Below are positions 53,715-62,255 of a DNA stretch of 64,000 nucleotides, piece after piece. The notes under the pieces are model-generated. The model saw only the letters and a program-made list of their open reading frames with translations, was not told the origin of the DNA and did not search any database. Numbering within the stretch: position 1 is the stretch's first letter; the number at the start of each line of letters is the position of its first letter. Where the stretch lies: contig CAVQVR010000019.1 of NCBI GenBank assembly GCA_963717195.1, positions 62,001 through 126,000 of the forward strand. The letters are read 5' to 3'. This DNA comes from JACDAE01 sp963717195. Its GTDB lineage: Bacteria; Chloroflexota; Ktedonobacteria; Ktedonobacterales; Ktedonobacteraceae. A program made the position numbers and the translations under genes.

Positions 53715-54479
53715 CTACAATTCCGCGAAAAGGTCTGGTCGATCCGTTGTTAACAAGTCGACATGCATAGAGGCAAAACGACGCATATCTTCCAGCGTAT
53801 TCACCGTCCAGAGACCAAGTTTCAGATCTTGCGCATGGACTTTAGCGGGCATCTCTTCCGTGAAAATGCGACTATCCATATTCACCCAGCTGCACCCAAA
53901 CTTTCTCATCTGCGAGAGAAGCGTCGCAAAGGCATTTTCAGCATCAGAATCCCAGATCTCTTTCGAGACATTTGCACCTGTGTATAAGCGTGGTTCCAGT
54001 GATTTTATATGCAGCAACATAGGCCAATCAAAAGAGATGATCAATACACGATTCAGCATACGAGCGCTGCGTACATCACGCAGTACTGCTTCAGCAATGC
54101 GTGGATAGCGACCATAAACGCCATCCCGTTCGCTCGTCTTAATCTCGATATAGACGCGGGCACGTTCCTTCATAAGGGTAAGTACCTCGCTCAGCGTAGG
54201 AATTTGCTCGGTTTCGGGCCAGTTCCCAGCAAAATGGCCGGCAGTATTCAGGGAGCGCAATGTTGCAAAGTCGAGATCGAGAATGTTACCCTTGCCATCG
54301 GTCAGGCGCTCCACAGTATTATCATGAAATACAATCAACTGTCCATCGCGGCTCATCTGCACATCAAGTTCAACTGCATCAATGGGCAGCGTCAGCGCAT
54401 TACGAAACGCCGCCAGTGTGTTTTCAGGAGCCAGGCAGGAGCCTCCTCGGTGAGCAACACGCTGAATACGGATAGACAT
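53715..54479 (-). CDS. Glycerophosphodiester phosphodiesterase
   Basis: 254 residues, GDPD family. RVAHRGGSCLAPENTLAAF supplies the catalytic His-Arg and Glu, and VELDVQMSRDGQLIVFHDNTVERLTDG the metal ligands and second His. VYIEIKT and LGLWTVNT complete the fold. Hydrolyses glycerophosphodiesters to glycerol-3-phosphate. No signal peptide. Single gene. Confidence 0.93.
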   Translation of the reverse strand: MSIRIQRVAHRGGSCLAPENTLAAFRNALTLPIDAVELDVQMSRDGQLIVFHDNTVERLTDGKGNILDLDFATLRSLNTAGHFAGNWPETEQIPTLSEVLTLMKERARVYIEIKTSERDGVYGRYPRIAEAVLRDVRSARMLNRVLIISFDWPMLLHIKSLEPRLYTGANVSKEIWDSDAENAFATLLSQMRKFGCSWVNMDSRIFTEEMPAKVHAQDLKLGLWTVNTLEDMRRFASMHVDLLTTDRPDLFAEL

Positions 54480-54604
54480 AAAACGATGTGCCCTTTCTCA
54501 TAATAATTGTCAGGTTTATTTTTATGATCAATCATACCATTTAGAGCAACAGGTAGAGACCACGCCCTGGCGGCGATTGACGAGCCACAAGCAAGGAGGC
54601 TAGA

Positions 54605-55018
54605 ATGAAAAGAAAAGAAAGGATGCCTACAATGGAACTAAAACCGGGAATGACAGGAGAAGCAACCACCATAGTTGTCCATGAGAATACAGCCGCAGCC
54701 GTTGGAGCGGGAGGAGTCGAAGTCTTCGGGACACCAATGCTCATCGCACTGATGGAGAATGCTGCATGGCAAGCAGTAGCTGCTACATTGGATGAAGGGT
54801 ATGTCACAGTAGGAACGCATGTTAACATCAGTCACCTGGCAGCAACGCCATTGGGGCAGCAAGTACGAGCCAGCGCGGAACTGATTGAGATCGATGGCAG
54901 ACGCCTGGTTTTCAACGTTGTCGCCTACGACGAGCGACAAAAGATCGGTGAGGGCCTGCATGAACGAGCCATTGTCAATCTGGAGCGATTTTTAGGTCGC
55001 ATCAAAGCCCAATCATAA
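54605..55018 (+). CDS. FlK-type hotdog thioesterase
   Basis: 137 residues, close to fluoroacetyl-CoA thioesterase-like proteins. The hotdog core has VFGTPMLIALMENAAWQAV (Thr and Glu of the triad) and TVGTHVNISHLAAT (His). Probably hydrolyses a small acyl-CoA; most relatives are not fluoroacetate-specific. GGAGG precedes the ATG. Its end overlaps the convergent DeoR gene by 17 bases. Confidence 0.82.
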   Translation: MKRKERMPTMELKPGMTGEATTIVVHENTAAAVGAGGVEVFGTPMLIALMENAAWQAVAATLDEGYVTVGTHVNISHLAATPLGQQVRASAELIEIDGRRLVFNVVAYDERQKIGEGLHERAIVNLERFLGRIKAQS

Positions 55019-55826
55019 TCTCCAGACCACTTTCGCGCAGGGCACCCAGGATAGCAGGATCAGCAGAGCTATCGGTAATCAGCAGGTCGATTTCGTCAAT
55101 GTTACATGTATTGGCCAGTTCGACCTTGCCGATTTTAGAACCATCGGCAACCAGAATGCGGCGTTTTGCAGATCGGAGCATATGACGTTTTATCTCAGTC
55201 TCGGGAAGATTGATATTGGTGACACCAACGACAGGATCGATGCCGTTGCAGCCCAGGAAGACGGTGTGAGCCTTGATACGATCAAAGATTAACATACCCA
55301 GTGGATCAACAAGCGAGTGCTGTAAAGGCCGTAATGTGCCACCTGTGAGCACTACCGTAAAGCGAGGAATAGCCTCCTCCAACTCCAGAGCAATGTTGAG
55401 AGAGTTCGTGAAGACGATAATATCGCGCAAGTCATCGCGCTGCATCAGAAAGCGTGCAACCTCTGTTGTGGTTGTACCCACATCGAGAATAAGCGTCTCA
55501 CCACTACTGATCAAACTTGCAGCCAGACGACCAATACTCGATTTTTCGCTGGCTCGCGCATTTTTCATCTCCTCGAAGGGGCGTTCCATTTGAATCGAAG
55601 GCTTGGGCATTGCCCCACCACGAATACGCCGAATCTCTCCCCGCTCGGCCAGTACATCGAGATCGCCGCGTACCGTGACTTCTGAGACACGAAATCTGGT
55701 ACTCAGGTCGGCAACACGCGCAAAATCTCTGGCTTTGATAAAAGTAAGGATCTGTTCCCGGCGTATCTCTGCAGGCACATCTCCCTCGCTTATTGTTCCG
55801 TCCATAGCTTTCGTTTTCCTCGCCAT
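55002..55826 (-). CDS. DeoR-family transcriptional regulator
   Basis: 274 residues. N-terminal winged helix (LSTRFRVSEVTVRGDLDVLAERGEIRRIRGGA) and DeoR sugar-phosphate sensor domain (ILDVGTTTTEVARFL, DIIVFTNSLNIALEL, FLGCNGID, ILVADGSKIGKVE). Divergent from the pectin-lyase gene, so it may control that gene or a sugar-phosphate pathway elsewhere. Confidence 0.92.
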   Translation of the reverse strand: MARKTKAMDGTISEGDVPAEIRREQILTFIKARDFARVADLSTRFRVSEVTVRGDLDVLAERGEIRRIRGGAMPKPSIQMERPFEEMKNARASEKSSIGRLAASLISSGETLILDVGTTTTEVARFLMQRDDLRDIIVFTNSLNIALELEEAIPRFTVVLTGGTLRPLQHSLVDPLGMLIFDRIKAHTVFLGCNGIDPVVGVTNINLPETEIKRHMLRSAKRRILVADGSKIGKVELANTCNIDEIDLLITDSSADPAILGALRESGLEIMIGL

Positions 55827-55918
55827 TATATGTCTATCTTTTGAAAACCAACCATCAAGCTACTGATCACTTACCGCTGAAAGATCATGAACCGCCCCAC
55901 GAGGGACCTCTACTATCC

Positions 55919-55948
55919 ATCTTACCTATATTTATATAAACTTGTCAA
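55919..55948 (-). promoter_or_regulatory. Promoter of the DeoR gene
   Basis: TTGACA at 55948-55943, 18-base spacer, TAAGAT at 55924-55919, about 95 bases before the DeoR start. Confidence 0.5.
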
Positions 55949-56078
55949 GGTTTTTCTATTCCTTTGAAAACACAAGTAACAGCAGAGAGAAAAAGAGAAT
56001 ACTCAGCTCATCTTTCCACAGTAGGTTAAGAACAACGATTACCTTGCCTTACTACTATCCTAGTACCGTGCATAAACG

Positions 56079-56107
56079 TTGACAAACCTTCTTTTCCTAT
56101 GTAGGCT
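56079..56107 (+). promoter_or_regulatory. Promoter of the PL4 lyase gene
   Basis: TTGACA at 56079-56084, 17-base spacer, TAGGCT at 56102-56107, about 100 bases before the start. No other feature is evident in 55950-56148. Confidence 0.55.
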
Positions 56108-56148
56108 TTGATAAGCGAAAGGAAAGGAAAACCTTTCTATCTATAGGC

Positions 56149-56192
56149 AAGTGACTCATTTCCAAGTGACTCATTTCCAAGTGACTCATTTC
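56149..56192 (+). repeat. Three tandem 15-base units in the leader
   Basis: AAGTGACTCATTTCC three times (last copy one base short), ending exactly at the AAGGAGG ribosome site. Each unit contains TGACTCA, a dyad-like core. Confidence 0.85.
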
Positions 56193-56207
56193 AAGGAGGA
56201 ACAACGG

Positions 56208-57956
56208 ATGTCCCATACACGACGACGCTCCACACGGATGTGGGCCTCGCTCATCTTCATCCTGGGACTACTTATCTCAGGAATATCGCTGTACACATCA
56301 CACCAGTTTCAGGTGAGCGCAAGCCCTACCAAAAGAAGTGCAGATGCAAGCGCTGTCCAGCTTACAGTATCAGGTATGAACGCAACGGTCTCCAATGGCC
56401 TCTACACCATCAAGTTCAACAGTCATGGGACCGGCTACTCCCTCGTCTTCAATGGCAAAGAACTTATTGGGCATGCAAAAGGATTTTACAGTTCAATTAA
56501 CGGTGGAACAGGTTTCAGCCCAACGCAATTGCAGGTCACTGCCAATACCTCAACGATGGCTGATATTGCTTACATTAGTAGTTGGGGCGAACTGCACTAT
56601 GTCGTACGCAGTGGTGTCAGTGGCCTCTACTCTTATTTCGTGGCCACCGGTATCGGCACTGTGGGTGAATTCCGCACCATCTATCGTCTGGACGGTAGTA
56701 TCTTCGGAAATGGCTATAATGCTGAACGTTCGGGGGCATTTCCTGTGCTGAGTCAGATTAAACAATCGCAGGTTCTGCAAAACGAAACATTTAAGCTCAC
56801 CAATGGAACAGTCTATACAAAATACGACTGGGCGACCTATGAAGCAGAAGATAAGGTCCACGGCGTCTATGGCAATGGGTACGGTGCCTGGCTCCTTCCA
56901 GCCAGCCACGAGTATATCGAAGGCGGCCCGATGAAGCAGGAATTGATGGTTCACGTTGAGAGCGCAAGTGGGGATGGCACGGTGCTCAATATGCTGGTGG
57001 GTGGTCATTTCGGAACACCGGCTGTGGCGATACCCAACGGTAAGATCTATGGTCCCTGGCTGCTTTACTTCAATAATGGGAGTATTACGGATGCACAGGC
57101 TCAGGCTGCCAAAGAAGAAGCCCAATGGCCTTACAGCTGGTTGTCCAATCCGCAGTATCCTCTTGCGCGTACGACAGTAACCGGAACATTGACACTCGCC
57201 GACGGTCGACCAGCTGCCGGGGCAACGGTAACGCTAGCGCAACCCGGCGGTGACATCTACGAACAGGGTGCAGACTACATCTTCTATACCCAGGCCGATG
57301 CTACCGGCCATTTCACTATCCCGAACGTGCGTCCGAACACCTATAGCCTCTATGCCTACGCAAATGGAGGGAGTATAGGCGATGTGACGGATCAGTATGA
57401 GCATGACGACATTGTAGTTAGTGGATCAGCTCTTGATCTGGGAACATTGACATGGTCACCTCCGGAATATGCAAATTTGCTCTGGCAGATTGGCACTGCT
57501 GACCGCAAGGCGAGTGAGTTCAACCTGGGGAGCGCACCTCGTCAATACGGTCTATGGAACCAGGTGCCTGCTAATCTAACCTATACGATTGGGCAAAGTA
57601 CTCCAGCCAACGACTGGTATTATGCTCAAACGCAGGTAGGTACCTGGAAGGTGGATTTTACGCTCGACCACGCCTATAGTGGTACGGGTCATTTAACTGT
57701 TGCGCTGGCCGGTCAGAGCCAGATCGCGGACGTGGTTATGGGAGTCAATGGCACTTCATTGGGACGCCTGGCATCCTTCCCCAACGACCAGACCATTTAT
57801 CGTAGTGGCAACCAGAGTGGTCACTACCACCTGGTGCTCATGACCTTTCCGGCATCCCTATTGAAGGCAGGTGCCAATACGGTGACTTTCCAGGCTATTA
57901 AGGTGACCAATGGTGGTGGAAGGATGTACGACACGATCAAGTTAGAGGTGGGTTAA
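56208..57956 (+). CDS. Rhamnogalacturonan lyase, PL4 type, secreted
   Basis: 582 residues. N-terminal signal/anchor (MWASLIFILGLLISGISLY). The N-terminal beta-sandwich domain to about residue 310 holds the probable catalytic strand (EAEDKVHGVYGNGYGAWLLPASHEYIEGGPMKQELM). The second, fn3-like domain is VTGTLTLADGRPAAGATVTL to IVVSGSALDLG, and the third a CBM-like jelly roll. This three-domain order is that of PL4 lyases, which cut the rhamnogalacturonan-I backbone of pectin by beta-elimination. It should act outside the cell on plant material. The AAGGAGG site fixes the start at 56208; the open frame upstream is the tandem repeat. Confidence 0.8.
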   Translation: MSHTRRRSTRMWASLIFILGLLISGISLYTSHQFQVSASPTKRSADASAVQLTVSGMNATVSNGLYTIKFNSHGTGYSLVFNGKELIGHAKGFYSSINGGTGFSPTQLQVTANTSTMADIAYISSWGELHYVVRSGVSGLYSYFVATGIGTVGEFRTIYRLDGSIFGNGYNAERSGAFPVLSQIKQSQVLQNETFKLTNGTVYTKYDWATYEAEDKVHGVYGNGYGAWLLPASHEYIEGGPMKQELMVHVESASGDGTVLNMLVGGHFGTPAVAIPNGKIYGPWLLYFNNGSITDAQAQAAKEEAQWPYSWLSNPQYPLARTTVTGTLTLADGRPAAGATVTLAQPGGDIYEQGADYIFYTQADATGHFTIPNVRPNTYSLYAYANGGSIGDVTDQYEHDDIVVSGSALDLGTLTWSPPEYANLLWQIGTADRKASEFNLGSAPRQYGLWNQVPANLTYTIGQSTPANDWYYAQTQVGTWKVDFTLDHAYSGTGHLTVALAGQSQIADVVMGVNGTSLGRLASFPNDQTIYRSGNQSGHYHLVLMTFPASLLKAGANTVTFQAIKVTNGGGRMYDTIKLEVG

Positions 57957-58100
57957 TCTTCGAATGGCCACAGAGAAATCAATGGCAGAGCCGCCAATGC
58001 GATCATGGTGATAATATCGAGCGGGTTACGTATGTTTGGTATATAATCCGCTCTTCACATTTCAGGCAAAAAGGATACAGATGTGGGGGGCCGACAAATT

Positions 58101-58188
58101 TTTGGGTGCAGTTCATTTTGTGGCGCTGATGTAGGGGCGCGATTGCATAAGCCCGTGCATCAGCGCCACAAAATGAACTGCACCCAAA
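58101..58188. repeat. Nested palindrome with a GTAGGGGC unit as its loop
   Basis: Perfect 31-base arms (58101-58131, 58158-58188), starting TTTGGGTGCAGTTCATTTTG, enclose a type A-like unit (TAGGGGCGCGATTGCATAAG, then CCCGTG). About 100 bases before ssrA. The rest of 57957-58200 has no gene. Confidence 0.9.
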
Positions 58189-58201
58189 TTTTCAGATTGG
58201 C

Positions 58202-58230
58202 TTGTTATTTGTCAACATATGTGTTATAAT
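58202..58230 (+). promoter_or_regulatory. ssrA promoter
   Basis: TTGTTA at 58202-58207, 17-base spacer, TATAAT at 58225-58230, about 55 bases before the mature tmRNA 5' end. Confidence 0.7.
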
Positions 58231-58285
58231 GGAGACCTGTCAGGGAGAAGCAACTGAGAAGTTGTGCTGGCAAGATTCTTCATAT

Positions 58286-58662
58286 GGGGATGTCGGGTTT
58301 CGACAGGCGGGCAGATTGAAGAATTGCAGGTCGAGGTGTCGGTACGCACTCTCGTTAAACAACCGACAAAACAATAGTTGCCGAAAAACCAGCAACACCC
58401 GCGTTCGCTCTCGCTGCTTAATACCCAGTGACGAACCGTCCGTCCGGCTTTTGCTCCATGGGGTCGGGTACGGGCGTAAAAAAACATAGAGATGCTATGG
58501 CGATGACCGTCTTCTAGTCGCCATCTAAGACCAGAGGGCCAGCGTCCAGGAATCCTGTCGGTGGGAGATCTGGACGAAAAGCAAAAACATCGACTAAGCC
58601 TGTAGTACATTCTCCGGTAGGTCCGTTTGGACGGGGAGTTCAACTCTCCCCCATCTCCACCA
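58286..58662 (+). ncRNA. ssrA: tmRNA (transfer-messenger RNA)
   Basis: 377 bases. Ends pair GGGGATG with CATCTCC, then ACCA; CCA is encoded. The 5' end has GTCGGGTTTCGACAGG and the 3' end the T-arm GGAGTTCAACTCTCC. The tag frame 58380-58421 reads AEKPATPAFALAA then TAA, ending in the usual ALAA degron. Rescues stalled ribosomes and tags the stalled protein. The 3' end of this gene is a classic attachment site for tyrosine recombinases, and an integrase remnant lies 2.5 kb downstream. Confidence 0.96.
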
Positions 58663-58665
58663 ATC

Positions 58666-58707
58666 ACAAGGCTAGAAGTAGGGAAGTAAACCCGCTTCTA
58701 GCCTTGT
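58666..58707 (+). terminator. ssrA terminator
   Basis: Thirteen-base perfect arms ACAAGGCTAGAAG / CTTCTAGCCTTGT then TTTTA, four bases after the tmRNA end. Confidence 0.88.
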
Positions 58708-58789
58708 TTTATAGAAATTCTCCTAAAGAATTTTTCCCATAAATCAGGAGCCTGATAGCAAAAGTGATAGCAAATAAACCTTGCTAACT

Positions 58790-60598
58790 CTATAGTTCAG
58801 AGCGTCTAAATGATGTCGTAGGACAGAACTCATTGTGCTGAATATACCCTAACGTAAATGAAAAATTAGGAGGAATACTCTCGATTAACTCAAAAAATTT
58901 GGAAGCTTCTTGAGCGGAAGACTCATCAGGAAAAACTAAAAAAACAAGAAATTTATCGGCACCTGAACTGCGGTTTAGTCCCTGATACAATCTTCCTATG
59001 CTGCCTTTCAATGATGAGGAATCATTATAAGACTTTACCTCTATTCCAAACATGCTGCCATCTTTATCTCTGGCCCAAAAATCTGGCACTGCATTTCCGC
59101 TATTGTGATTAAGCCTATAAGGAGTGTTTTTCTCTAGCCACTCAAAGACTAGACTTTCCGCTCTCAATCCTACATTACGTTTTAAAACAAAATCCGAAGA
59201 CGCATTCAAATCGCGTAGAAGCCGACGAAATGCTTTCTTATAAGCATCTGGTTCCTTCCACAGAGAAAAATCACCAATATGGCGCGTACGTTGGATTTCT
59301 GAAGCCCATCCCTGATATGTTACCATAAAAGTATTATCTAATCTAATAGGGAAAAGGACTGATTTATTCTGTGATAGCTCCTTATCAAAAGCCACTTTAA
59401 CTTCTCGCTCTACCCAAGAACTCTGCATTGAATATTGAGAAAGTATTACAATCAACTTATCATAAATTCGCAGCGACTCATCAATACGTTGCCGGAATTT
59501 ATCACCAATTTTTAGATCATTAGGAGCAAACCAACAACGTATCCCACTCTCCTGTAAATCATTATACAGTCTCTCTGCAAATGCATGATCTTTGCTAGAA
59601 TAGCTAATAAAGCAAGTATAGTAGTCAATTGGTTTCTTCACAAGAGACCGAGTATAGACTCGAAAGGTATCATCAAGACCGATACCTTGAAGAAACACAT
59701 CTGGAATATCAGCATCTGAACGCACGAGAGTATCAACCCCTATGGTTGAAGGGCCAATATGACGAACCAGATCTAGTCCTTTGACCTGCCTCAAATCAAT
59801 GTTCCCAAATATGGTATTTGTTGCTATAGATTCGCTTAGATCCACATCATTCAAATTTGCACCAGTAAGATTTGCACCAGTAAGATCCGAACATCTCAAA
59901 TTTGCCTTACTCAGATTTGCTGCACTAAGGTTAGTATTACTTAGATTTGCCTCCCTTAAATCTACATTGCTTAAATCTACACCACCGAGGTAAGCTTCAC
60001 TCAAATTAGCCTTTTTCAAACTGGCACCAGACAGCTTAGCACCAATAAGATAAGATCTACTCAGGTTAGCAAAATCAAGAATAGCGTTATTCATAACAGC
60101 CTGACGCAGCACAGCACTACCCAGATCAGCATTGCTAAGATCAATACCCGTAAGATTTGCTCGCGAAAGATCAGCACCATTAAAATTTACGCCTTTAAGA
60201 CTGGCATTAACAAGATCGACACCCCTAAGAGATGGATCGATTTCTAAATGTTCTTCTCTCCATTGATTCCATAAATCAACCCCTTGCATAAGAAGATCGA
60301 GATGACTCTGAAAGGATAGAAGTTGTTCTAAAGGAAATGATCCAGTCTGTGATGATTCAACTAAGTGACTTATCTGCCCACCTTCAAGCCCCAAAATACT
60401 TTCATAACTATTGATCAACTCATTGGTAGGTTGCTTATGTCCATTCTCTACCATCGACAAAAACCCCTTGCTATAACTAAGCCGCTTCGCCATCATAGAA
60501 AGTGTGAAACCTTTTGCCTGACGACTCTGCCGCATTAATTGACCAACAAGTATATTCTCTCCATTTACTAAAGAAATCGGATTATCTTTTCTTCCCAT
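58790..60598 (-). CDS. XRE-pentapeptide-TIR-nuclease fusion, putative defence effector
   Basis: 602 residues from ATG 60598 (a TTG upstream is less likely). Residues 17-70 are a XRE-type helix-turn-helix (GFTLSMMAKRLSYSKGFLSMVENG). Residues 123-260 are pentapeptide repeats (about 25 units of A(N/D)LSx type), a right-handed beta-helix. Residues 325-460 are a TIR domain (CFISYSSKDHAFAERLYNDL, RCWFAPNDLKIGDKF, SSWVEREVKVAF with Glu397/Glu399 as candidate catalytic Glu). Residues 478-600 look like a PD-(D/E)XK nuclease: GLRAESLVFEWLE, P505-D506, and E520-V-K522. TIR proteins usually consume NAD or bind nucleotide signals, so this may sense infection and kill or cut. It is the first gene after tmRNA and its terminator, in an island. 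Pentapeptide-TIR fusions are known; I do not know this four-part one. Confidence 0.85.
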   Translation of the reverse strand: MGRKDNPISLVNGENILVGQLMRQSRQAKGFTLSMMAKRLSYSKGFLSMVENGHKQPTNELINSYESILGLEGGQISHLVESSQTGSFPLEQLLSFQSHLDLLMQGVDLWNQWREEHLEIDPSLRGVDLVNASLKGVNFNGADLSRANLTGIDLSNADLGSAVLRQAVMNNAILDFANLSRSYLIGAKLSGASLKKANLSEAYLGGVDLSNVDLREANLSNTNLSAANLSKANLRCSDLTGANLTGANLNDVDLSESIATNTIFGNIDLRQVKGLDLVRHIGPSTIGVDTLVRSDADIPDVFLQGIGLDDTFRVYTRSLVKKPIDYYTCFISYSSKDHAFAERLYNDLQESGIRCWFAPNDLKIGDKFRQRIDESLRIYDKLIVILSQYSMQSSWVEREVKVAFDKELSQNKSVLFPIRLDNTFMVTYQGWASEIQRTRHIGDFSLWKEPDAYKKAFRRLLRDLNASSDFVLKRNVGLRAESLVFEWLEKNTPYRLNHNSGNAVPDFWARDKDGSMFGIEVKSYNDSSSLKGSIGRLYQGLNRSSGADKFLVFLVFPDESSAQEASKFFELIESIPPNFSFTLGYIQHNEFCPTTSFRRSEL

Positions 60599-60958
60599 TG
60601 TGGCTGGCCTCGGTAAACAATTGATAACAAAACTCGACAACTTTTTCTTGCGTCATCTACTGGTTTATGCTATATTTGCAGCGATGAATAATGGCAGAAC
60701 CGCACAAGAGTGATCATACAACCATTTCATTCGTCATTATACTACACCCAGGTGAACAAATCAAATATTTGGTAAACAAAGGAGGTTAAAAACAAAATAT
60801 TATTAGTCATCGTCAATCAAATCCAAGCCTTCTAGCAGGTTTTAAAAACCAGGAACAGCAGGGTTGCCAGCAATAGGCCGCTTCACAACCCCACTGCCAG
60901 ATGAGGCTACGCACTCGCAAGTTAATAGCCTCCGTATCCCTCCAGAGAAAGGATACTC
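60599..60958. other. Intergenic region upstream of the TIR fusion
   Basis: No gene. Contains two GGTAAACAA motifs (near 60618 and 60773), the first next to the fusion gene's start. An AAAGGAGG sequence at 60779 has no start codon after it. Confidence 0.35.
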
Positions 60959-61171
60959 GTGGATAATAATACTCTATTACCAGAAGAGAAGCCAGACCCG
61001 CCTGATGAGAACGCTATAAGGTGGTTCCTTGTCAAATGCACCGTACTTCTCATGTTCCTTGACCTTCTAATATATGCATTTGTCAGAGACGCCAATCTAT
61101 TACTTGCAAGTTCCCTAGTAGGAATAGCAGTAACAGCAGTCTTCGCTTTTTACTTCACCAAAAGAAGATAG
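60959..61171 (+). CDS. Small two-helix membrane protein
   Basis: 70 residues, GTG start with GAAAGGA. Acidic Pro-rich N-terminus (PEEKPDPPDEN) and two membrane segments (FLVKCTVLLMFLDLLIYAFV, LLLASSLVGIAVTAVFAFYF), ending TKRR. Function unknown. It lies beside the TIR fusion and convergent with the integrase remnant. Confidence 0.55.
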   Translation: MDNNTLLPEEKPDPPDENAIRWFLVKCTVLLMFLDLLIYAFVRDANLLLASSLVGIAVTAVFAFYFTKRR

Positions 61172-61180
61172 CAATCTAAA

Positions 61181-61223
61181 GGAAGATCGAGATATATAGT
61201 TAATTTATACACCTCGATCTTCC
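61181..61223. terminator. Convergent hairpin
   Basis: Arms GGAAGATCGAG / CTCGATCTTCC across the ends of the small membrane gene and the integrase gene. The right arm is coding for the integrase C-terminus. Confidence 0.5.
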
Positions 61224-62209
61224 TCATCATACCCAAACACATCATCCCATTTATCAGTAACTTCCTTCTGCATCGATGGAAGCAAATGCGAATACAAACC
61301 TAGCGTTATTGCTATATCGCTATGACCTAACAACTCTTGAACAACTTTCATATTTATCCCCATACTCAACAATATAGTTGCTGCACTATGACGGAGATCA
61401 TGAAAATGCATGCCGGGGAAACCCACATCAGCAAACAACTTCTTAAACAACTTCTCCAGGTAACGAGGGCTAAAATAGCCTCCGTGAAGACTCGTAAAAA
61501 CAAGATTACGATCCTCCCACTTATCGCCTTGATCTAACTGCTGCTTCAACTGATTAGCACGATACTGTCTCAACATATCCATAAGAAAGGACGGCAAGCT
61601 AATCATTCGCTTACCAGCCTTTGTTTTCGGCTCTGTCTCAACATATCCATAATGATGAATATAGTCCACAGTATGAAGCACCATAAGAGTCCGCCGCTTG
61701 AAATCGATATTTGACCAACGCAAGGCCAGTAACTCACCACGACGCATACCCGTTACAACTGCCATAGTTAACAACATCTCTAAGCGATGCTCACGCACAC
61801 CAACCAGGAAAACTTGCGCTTGTTCAAGGCTCAACGGCACAGCCTCACGACTTACCACACGAGGAGGATCTACAAGGTCACACACATTCCTTGAAACATA
61901 ACTCCAACGAACAGCATTATCAAGCGCCAGATGCAAAACACCATGCACCTCATAAATTGTCTTTGATGAAAGCCCCTTTCCTCCCTTCTCTTTTCTCGCA
62001 CCCAACTTCGTATAAAATCGCCGCACCTGCTCAGGAGTAAGTTTTTGCAACCAGACATCTCCCAAATCAGCAACAATATATTTGATCAACTTCTTGTACT
62101 TCACATAAGTACTAATTCTAACCTTATCCTTATGGACGTTCTCGATCCAATTTTCCAGGTAATCCCCAAGCTTCTGTTGTGGGCCAGTAGCTAATGTTCC
62201 TTTCTCCAA
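61205..62209 (-). CDS. Tyrosine recombinase/integrase lacking its N-terminal arm-binding domain
   Basis: 334 residues from a weak TTG start. Core-binding domain (residues 1-115) and catalytic domain with R156 (GMRRGELLALRW), a Lys near 198, H270-x-x-R273-H274 (HFHDLRHSAATIL), H296 (LLGHSDI) and nucleophile Y306 (TLGLYSHLL). In-frame sequence upstream encodes RSHKRKQEAVKKKNDALREL, the usual linker before the LEKGTLATGPQ start, but a TGA then cuts it and the arm-type DNA-binding domain is missing. The catalytic core is complete, yet the protein may be inactive. Confidence 0.85.
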   Translation of the reverse strand: MEKGTLATGPQQKLGDYLENWIENVHKDKVRISTYVKYKKLIKYIVADLGDVWLQKLTPEQVRRFYTKLGARKEKGGKGLSSKTIYEVHGVLHLALDNAVRWSYVSRNVCDLVDPPRVVSREAVPLSLEQAQVFLVGVREHRLEMLLTMAVVTGMRRGELLALRWSNIDFKRRTLMVLHTVDYIHHYGYVETEPKTKAGKRMISLPSFLMDMLRQYRANQLKQQLDQGDKWEDRNLVFTSLHGGYFSPRYLEKLFKKLFADVGFPGMHFHDLRHSAATILLSMGINMKVVQELLGHSDIAITLGLYSHLLPSMQKEVTDKWDDVFGYDEEDRGV

Positions 62210-62255
62210 CTCACGCAGAGCATCATTTTTCTTTTTAACAGCCTCCTGTTTTCTC

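Noticed and set aside
60640..60640. Upstream TTG start of the TIR fusion
   Set aside because: Adds 14 residues with no ribosome site; the ATG at 60598 has a GAGG at workable distance.
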